Of a stretch of DNA of 10,295 nt, positions 7,103-10,295 are shown piece by piece. The DNA comes from Bacteroides sp. UBA939 (GTDB taxonomy: Bacteria; Bacteroidota; Bacteroidia; Bacteroidales; Bacteroidaceae), in NCBI RefSeq assembly GCF_002293435.1, contig NZ_DBDF01000026.1, forward strand, positions 1 through 10,295, written 5' to 3'. Within the stretch, counting starts at the first letter, position 1, and the number at the start of each line of letters is the position of its first letter. A model generated the notes under the pieces. That model searched no databases. It saw nothing but the letters and a program-made list of their open reading frames with translations, and had not been told where the DNA came from. The translations under genes and the position numbers were made by a program.

Positions 7103-7741
7103 ATGAATGATACGGATTGTGCTTTTGATGACTTACTATACCGTTCCCTTTCATTATTCCGTCAGTTTCGTTTGTATGATGATCCTATAGAAGGAGAAAA
7201 TGCTTTTAAGTTGCTGAGAGAAGCGGAGAAAATAATTAATGATACCAGAGATAATATTTGTATCGCTAAATGGGGATGTACTATCGAATGTCTTGCCCAT
7301 AAGTTCTATATAGATGGGCATACGGATGGTATGCTTTCGGACGTTGACGCTTTTCTGATTAAGGAATGGAAAAGGAAAAAGAAATCCTTTCTGGAAAAAT
7401 ATATCGTATTCTTGTGGCTGGGAGAGTACTTCCTGCTGCGCGTAAAGAATGACCGCTCCCGTCACCAGAGCCGTAACAAGCAGATGGTTTCTAAGATACT
7501 TTCTTTTCTGACAGATATACTCCGTAAGTCGGATAAGCAGGAGATATCTAATATCTTTTCTCTTGATGTTTTTGATGAAACAGTGAACTGGGTCAAAGAG
7601 ATTTGCGATATGCATCTTTTTGAGAAACAAGTCGTTGCTTTGCTGGAGAGGCTTTATGCCTTGCAGGAAGAGAAGATGATACCACAGAGAGAGTCGAAAG
7701 AAAGTTCTTTCTGGCGCCAAATGTGGGATTTTTATTATTGA
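7103..7741 (+). CDS. Hypothetical protein, unrecognised
   Basis: I do not recognise this 212-residue protein (start at ATG 7103). It looks cytosolic and mostly alpha-helical, with no signal peptide, no long hydrophobic segment and no nucleotide-binding loop. A charged lysine-rich patch (KEWKRKKKS) lies near residue 80, followed by an aromatic and hydrophobic stretch (FLEKYIVFLWLGEYFLLRV). The C-terminus is aromatic (SSFWRQMWDFYY). Codon use resembles its neighbours and the frame is uninterrupted. It has its own candidate promoter and sits behind the nagB terminator, so it appears monocistronic. It converges on the AI-2E-family gene with only 13 bp between the stop codons and no obvious terminator. 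No function is proposed. Confidence 0.75.
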   Translation: MNDTDCAFDDLLYRSLSLFRQFRLYDDPIEGENAFKLLREAEKIINDTRDNICIAKWGCTIECLAHKFYIDGHTDGMLSDVDAFLIKEWKRKKKSFLEKYIVFLWLGEYFLLRVKNDRSRHQSRNKQMVSKILSFLTDILRKSDKQEISNIFSLDVFDETVNWVKEICDMHLFEKQVVALLERLYALQEEKMIPQRESKESSFWRQMWDFYY

Positions 7742-7754
7742 TTGAATACAATCT

Positions 7755-8774
7755 CTATCTGTTCAGATATTCCTTCTTGAACATGTCCACGAAGAGGAAA
7801 AACAACGAAAGCAATACCGGGCCGAAAATAACTCCCATAAAACCAAACAGAGACAATCCTATAACTACCCCGAATATGGTGATTAACGGGTGTATGTCAG
7901 CCATCTTCTTTTGCAGGATAAAACGTATCAGGTTATCCAGTTGCGAGATTATCAACGTTCCGAACAGGGTAAGCCCGATGGCGTCGAACCAATCGCCGGA
8001 TATTGCCATGTAGGCGGCTATGGGAAACCATACCAATGCTGTACCTATCATCGGAATAACTGTTACAAGGCAGGTGAGGAATCCAACAAGAAGAATGTCC
8101 GGGACGTTGAATATCCAATAGCCTATCATGGCTACGCCGCCTTGTATGACTGCCAGTAAAGGGATGCCTATGGCATTGGAATGGATAATCATATTTATTT
8201 CATGGATTACGTGTTCCGTATTGGCTTTATTGAAAGGTAGTATTTCAATGATGTATTTCTCCATTTTCTTTCCGCCCGTCAACATGAAGTAAAGCACAAA
8301 GACCAGTACGAAGAGATTAACGGCAAGGCTGCTGATGCTTCCCATTACGAGTTGCCCGACGGTGGGGAGTGCGGAAATGATGAATGAAATGGTATCTTTG
8401 CCCAGTACGTCATACCCCGTTTGGTATTTGATGGCGTTTGCCATCTTTTCGATGGGAGTGATGATAGCTTGCGGATCCAGGTTGAATCCCTGTAGCTTGT
8501 TGACTAATAACCACACGGCGAGTGCTAACGGAACTAAGAAACAGAAGATGGCTTCCAGGGTAATGGCGATGGCGGCTATGCTACGTTTCATATTCCGTTT
8601 GTCTGTCAGGTATATCATTTGTTTCCTGACCAGGATATAGATAGTCAGCGCTCCCAGCAGTCCGCCTAAAAACGAGGTGATTTGCAGGAATAGGATGATA
8701 CCAAGCCCGATTATTATGGCGATTAATGAATATTTCCAATATCGTTCTTTTGCAGTCATATCTTTTGTGGTCAT
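7755..8774 (-). CDS. AI-2E family transporter (PF01594-type permease)
   Basis: The 339-residue inner-membrane protein has the architecture of the AI-2E exporter family: an N-terminal hydrophobic pair (about 15-50), a third helix (66-92), an amphipathic loop region (about 95-145), a helix at 146-166 and a C-terminal helix bundle from about 200. Family motifs are PMIGT (241-245), DNLIRFILQKK (280-290), HPLITIFGVVIG (295-306) and FGFMGVIFGP (310-319). Only a few members are known to export autoinducer-2; others act as Na+/H+ antiporters or are uncharacterised, so the substrate is open. It is downstream of the yciO-type gene, probably in one transcript. The start is ambiguous: an in-frame 15-bp duplication gives two ATGs, at 8774 and 8759, so the protein is 339 or 334 residues. 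Confidence 0.88.
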   Translation of the reverse strand: MTTKDMTAKERYWKYSLIAIIIGLGIILFLQITSFLGGLLGALTIYILVRKQMIYLTDKRNMKRSIAAIAITLEAIFCFLVPLALAVWLLVNKLQGFNLDPQAIITPIEKMANAIKYQTGYDVLGKDTISFIISALPTVGQLVMGSISSLAVNLFVLVFVLYFMLTGGKKMEKYIIEILPFNKANTEHVIHEINMIIHSNAIGIPLLAVIQGGVAMIGYWIFNVPDILLVGFLTCLVTVIPMIGTALVWFPIAAYMAISGDWFDAIGLTLFGTLIISQLDNLIRFILQKKMADIHPLITIFGVVIGLSLFGFMGVIFGPVLLSLFFLFVDMFKKEYLNR

Positions 8775-8782
8775 ATCTTTTG
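8755..8782 (-). repeat. 15-bp in-frame duplication at the permease start codon
   Basis: GTCATATCTTTTG occurs exactly at 8755-8767 and 8770-8782 (plus strand), a period of 15 bp. On the minus strand each copy contains an ATG with the same upstream bases (CAAAAGAT), so the start codon and its translation-initiation context are both duplicated. The protein shows it as MTTKDMTAKE. Confidence 0.85.
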
Positions 8783-8790
8783 TTTTTGAG

Positions 8791-8850
8791 GTTATCCTTC
8801 ATCTCATTTTTTTGTTATTCTTCATCTCATTTTGGGGTTATCCTTCATCT
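8791..8850 (-). repeat. 23-bp tandem repeat over the yciO 3' end
   Basis: Two full units (8791-8813 and 8814-8836) and one partial unit (8837-8850) have a 23-bp period. The partial unit is the actual end of the yciO-type gene (codons for D-E-G and TAA at 8838-8840). The other two repeat the same GATGAAGGATAAC-like end beyond the stop. Together with 8755-8782 this makes almost the whole 63-bp spacer between the two genes repeat-derived. Confidence 0.85.
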
Positions 8851-9452
8851 AACCGGCCTTTTCCTTGGCGCAGAACTTCTGCTTCTCCACTGGTACAGTC
8901 TACAATGGTGGAGAATTCCGTTCCTCCGATGCCTCCGTCAATCACTAAATCAACCAGGTCTCCGTATTTTTCGTCAATCAGTTCAGGGTCGGTACTGTAT
9001 TCTATATCTTCGTGGTCGTCGTGAGGCAGAGTGGTGGTCATGATGGGAGCGTCCAACATGCGGGCTATTTCCTGGATAATAGAATTATCGGGCATGCGGA
9101 TACCTACTTCTTTTCGGTTACGGAAGATTTTGGGTAGCCGGGTAGTACCGCTCAGGATAAAAGTAAAGGCGCCCGGTAAGTTCCGCTTCATTAGTTTGAA
9201 AATGTTGTTATCCATTTTTGCGTATTCGCTGATAATGCTCAGGTCATAGCAAATGAGGGAGAGGTTGTTCTTGCGCGGGTCTATGTCTTTGATGCGGCAA
9301 ATGCGCTCAATGGCGCGTTCTTTCAACCCATGACAGCCGATGGCGTACATCGTATCGGTGGGGTAGATGATAAGTCCGCCGTTATTCAGAATGTCCACGA
9401 CTTGTTGCAGATTCTGGATGCTGTTATTCCTTTCATAAAGTTTCAGAAGCAT
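8838..9452 (-). CDS. yciO: YciO-type YrdC-domain protein (TC-AMP synthase family)
   Basis: The 204-residue single YrdC/Sua5-like domain protein resembles E. coli YciO (206 aa) more than YrdC. Matching segments are GGLIIYPTDTMYAIGC (25-40), ERICRIKD (49-56), NNLSLICYDLS (62-72), LMKRNLPGAFTFILSGT (87-103), VGIRMP (116-121) and DLVIDGG (168-174). Family members make threonylcarbamoyl-AMP from threonine, bicarbonate and ATP for the t6A base of tRNAs, acting in the cytosol. YciO is a paralogous branch with a weaker or different role, so an automatic label of L-threonylcarbamoyladenylate synthase may overstate it. The Sua5 C-terminal domain is absent. The ATG at 9452 fits the promoter at 9485-9516. 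The AI-2E-family permease follows after 63 bp. Confidence 0.88.
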   Translation of the reverse strand: MLLKLYERNNSIQNLQQVVDILNNGGLIIYPTDTMYAIGCHGLKERAIERICRIKDIDPRKNNLSLICYDLSIISEYAKMDNNIFKLMKRNLPGAFTFILSGTTRLPKIFRNRKEVGIRMPDNSIIQEIARMLDAPIMTTTLPHDDHEDIEYSTDPELIDEKYGDLVDLVIDGGIGGTEFSTIVDCTSGEAEVLRQGKGRLDEG

Positions 9453-9484
9453 AAGGGTTGATGTTTAATATATATGAAATAACG

Positions 9485-9516
9485 CAAAAGTAGAGAATTA
9501 GTTTCTACTTTTCAAA
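9485..9516 (-). promoter_or_regulatory. Bacteroidales-type promoter of yciO and permease, with palindrome
   Basis: On the minus strand TTTG (9516-9513), a 20-bp spacer and TACTTTTG (9492-9485) fit the consensus at both boxes. The start site would be near 9478, giving a leader of about 25 nt. A perfect 9-bp inverted repeat, AAAAGTAGA (9486-9494) and TCTACTTTT (9504-9512), covers most of the -7 box and the spacer, the usual place for a repressor operator. Confidence 0.75.
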
Positions 9517-9564
9517 TAAGTACCGGAGTTTATATTGAACAATTTGATAGATGGCACAAATCGT

Positions 9565-9693
9565 AGCTGTCAGATTGACTTTTTGTATTTTCTGTATGCT
9601 TCAGAATGCGATATTTCCGTCCGTAGACAGGGGCGGTTGGAAATACGGAAGTGAAAATTCGTATCTGACTGACGGATAGTGGGATATCGAAAT
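9565..9693 (+). repeat. 129-bp dispersed element, right copy
   Basis: This copy matches 250-122 (minus strand) over an identical length. Here the central hairpin is stronger: ATTTCC (9613-9618) pairs with GGAAAT (9639-9644) and CCG (9621-9623) with CGG (9634-9636), separated by a G-T/T-T step, around a 10-nt loop. The palindromic end is GTCA, GAT, TGAC at 9570-9580. It sits just beyond the yciO promoter and 65 bp before the 22-bp array. Confidence 0.75.
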
Positions 9694-9758
9694 CTGTACA
9701 TCTCTAAAAAAATGCGGAAGCTTCGCTTGGAGGGGGACTTTAAGGGCTTATTTTTGCC

Positions 9759-9954
9759 GGATATGTGTGGCTTTTGAACGGGATATATGTGGTTTGCGGA
9801 CGGGATATAGATGGTTCGCGGACGGGATATATGTGGTTCGCGAACGGGATATATGTGGTTCGCGAACGGGATATAGATGGTTCGCGGACGGGATATATGC
9901 TGTTCGCGGACGGCATATTGCTGTTCGCACTCCATGTATTGTAGTTCGCGCAAG
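9759..9954 (+). repeat. 22-bp tandem repeat array with palindromic core
   Basis: Seven contiguous 22-bp units (9759-9780, 9781-9802, 9803-9824, 9825-9846, 9847-9868, 9869-9890, 9891-9912) are followed by two degenerate ones to about 9954. Each has a GGATAT start and a GTTCGCGAAC or GTTCGCGGAC core; the first form is a perfect 10-bp palindrome. Units 9825 and 9847 are identical, as are 9803 and 9869, which hints at a 66-bp higher-order period. There are no unique spacers, so it is not a CRISPR array. The unit has no stop codon in any minus-strand frame, which creates several overlapping spurious ORFs. Confidence 0.9.
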
Positions 9955-10143
9955 AGGTAGGCATTTACTGCATAAATCTCGTATATCAGTCGTGATTTAT
10001 ACGGAATAAGTGTATATATATTCAGAATATTGTATCTGTAGTTTCTATTTCTCGTTCTTTTGCAGAATGGTGTGTTAGGGAAAAGAAGCTTTAGCTATCT
10101 TTTTGCAAACAAGTATTGGTTTTGAGTTGCATATTGACGAAAT
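9955..10143. other. Non-coding spacer between repeat arrays
   Basis: I see no gene. One perfect 7-bp inverted repeat is present (ATAAATC at 9972-9978, GATTTAT at 9994-10000). The rest is AT-rich with no clear promoter or terminator. Confidence 0.5.
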
Positions 10144-10288
10144 GATTAATTAGGAGTAAATGAATAATTAGGAGTAAATGGTTAATTAGGAGTAAGTAAT
10201 TGATTAGAAGTAAATAATTAATTAATTGGAGTAATTAATTGGAGTAATTAATTGGAGTAAATAATCGAAGTAAATGATTAACAAGAGT
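10144..10288 (+). repeat. AT-rich 18-bp then 13-bp tandem repeats
   Basis: Four 18-bp units (10144-10161, 10162-10179, 10180-10197, 10198-10215) share TTAATTAGGAGTAAAT-like sequence. They pass into four 13-bp units (10220-10232, 10233-10245, 10246-10258, 10259-10271), the first three exactly AATTAATTGGAGT, then a degenerate tail. Both unit types share an AATTA then GGAGTAA core, so the 13-mer looks like a shortened 18-mer. No ORF spans the array. Confidence 0.88.
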
Positions 10289-10295
10289 ATCTCTA

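Noticed and set aside
122..9693. Invertible DNA segment bounded by the two inverted 129-bp copies
   Set aside because: The copies are only about 70% identical, no recombinase gene is present, and the segment would be over 9 kb of apparently ordinary genes.
9759..9954. CRISPR array
   Set aside because: Units are contiguous at 22 bp with no unique spacers and no cas genes nearby.
9570..9964. Minus-strand ORFs of 127, 74 and 60 aa over the 22-bp array, with YIPFANHIYPVREP-like repeats
   Set aside because: The 22-bp unit lacks stops in all minus-strand frames, so several frames are open at once, as expected from the repeat alone. The long one also runs antisense through the 129-bp element, whose other copy has a stop in that frame. 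No promoter or initiation site is visible.
9767..10009. Plus-strand 80-aa ORF through the same array
   Set aside because: The same repeat artefact; there is no promoter and its arginine/glycine-rich composition comes directly from the repeat unit.
19..10203. Shared 11-mer TAAGTAATTGA at both window ends (19-29 and 10193-10203)
   Set aside because: It is short and AT-rich, easily chance, and in the wrong orientation to be part of the inverted 129-bp pair.
10144..10288. Replication origin formed by the 13-mers and the 22-bp array
   Set aside because: There is no initiator gene, no recognisable DnaA-box cluster and no skew evidence within the window; kept only as a remote alternative.

Overview
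The window reads as chromosomal DNA of a gut Bacteroides or close relative. Several intergenic spans carry the Bacteroidales-type promoter (TTTG, 19-20 bp spacer, TAnnTTTG) instead of -35/-10 boxes, Shine-Dalgarno sequences are weak, and the nagB, flavodiiron and ROK proteins have the family features expected there. I identified the genus from memory of these families, not by a search. Nine protein genes are supported. I saw no tRNA, rRNA, CRISPR array, transposase or phage gene.

Layout. 1-510 is non-coding: one copy of a 129-bp dispersed element (122-250), a small hairpin, and a terminator for the minus-strand operon that follows. 511-3404 is that operon, transcribed right to left in the order ROK-family sugar kinase, MFS transporter, SIS-domain sugar-phosphate protein. 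The first two overlap by 4 bp. 3405-3713 is a divergent spacer with a promoter facing each way. 3714-5900 holds a YhcC-type radical SAM protein and an A-type flavodiiron protein, rightward. An imperfect inverted repeat of AT-rich heptamers (5900-6018) separates these from nagB (6052-6864), which ends at a clear terminator (6948-6999). An unrecognised 212-aa gene (7103-7741) with its own promoter converges on a leftward yciO-type gene plus AI-2E-family permease pair (9452 to 7755). 9453-10295 has no convincing gene. It holds the yciO promoter, the second, inverted copy of the 129-bp element (9565-9693), an array of 22-bp repeats with a palindromic core (9759-9954), and AT-rich 18-bp and 13-bp tandem repeats (10144-10288).

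How the genes fit together. The ROK/MFS/SIS operon looks like a compact route to import, phosphorylate and convert a sugar or amino sugar. The ROK protein has lost the usual sugar- and zinc-binding motif residues, so the substrate is open. NagB converts glucosamine-6-phosphate to fructose-6-phosphate and ammonia, but it is a separate transcription unit on the other strand. The flavodiiron protein fits O2 or NO detoxification in an anaerobe.

The most unusual content is non-coding: two equally long, diverged, inverted copies of a 129-bp element about 9.3 kb apart, the repeat-dense right flank, and several small tandem duplications placed exactly on gene ends or starts.
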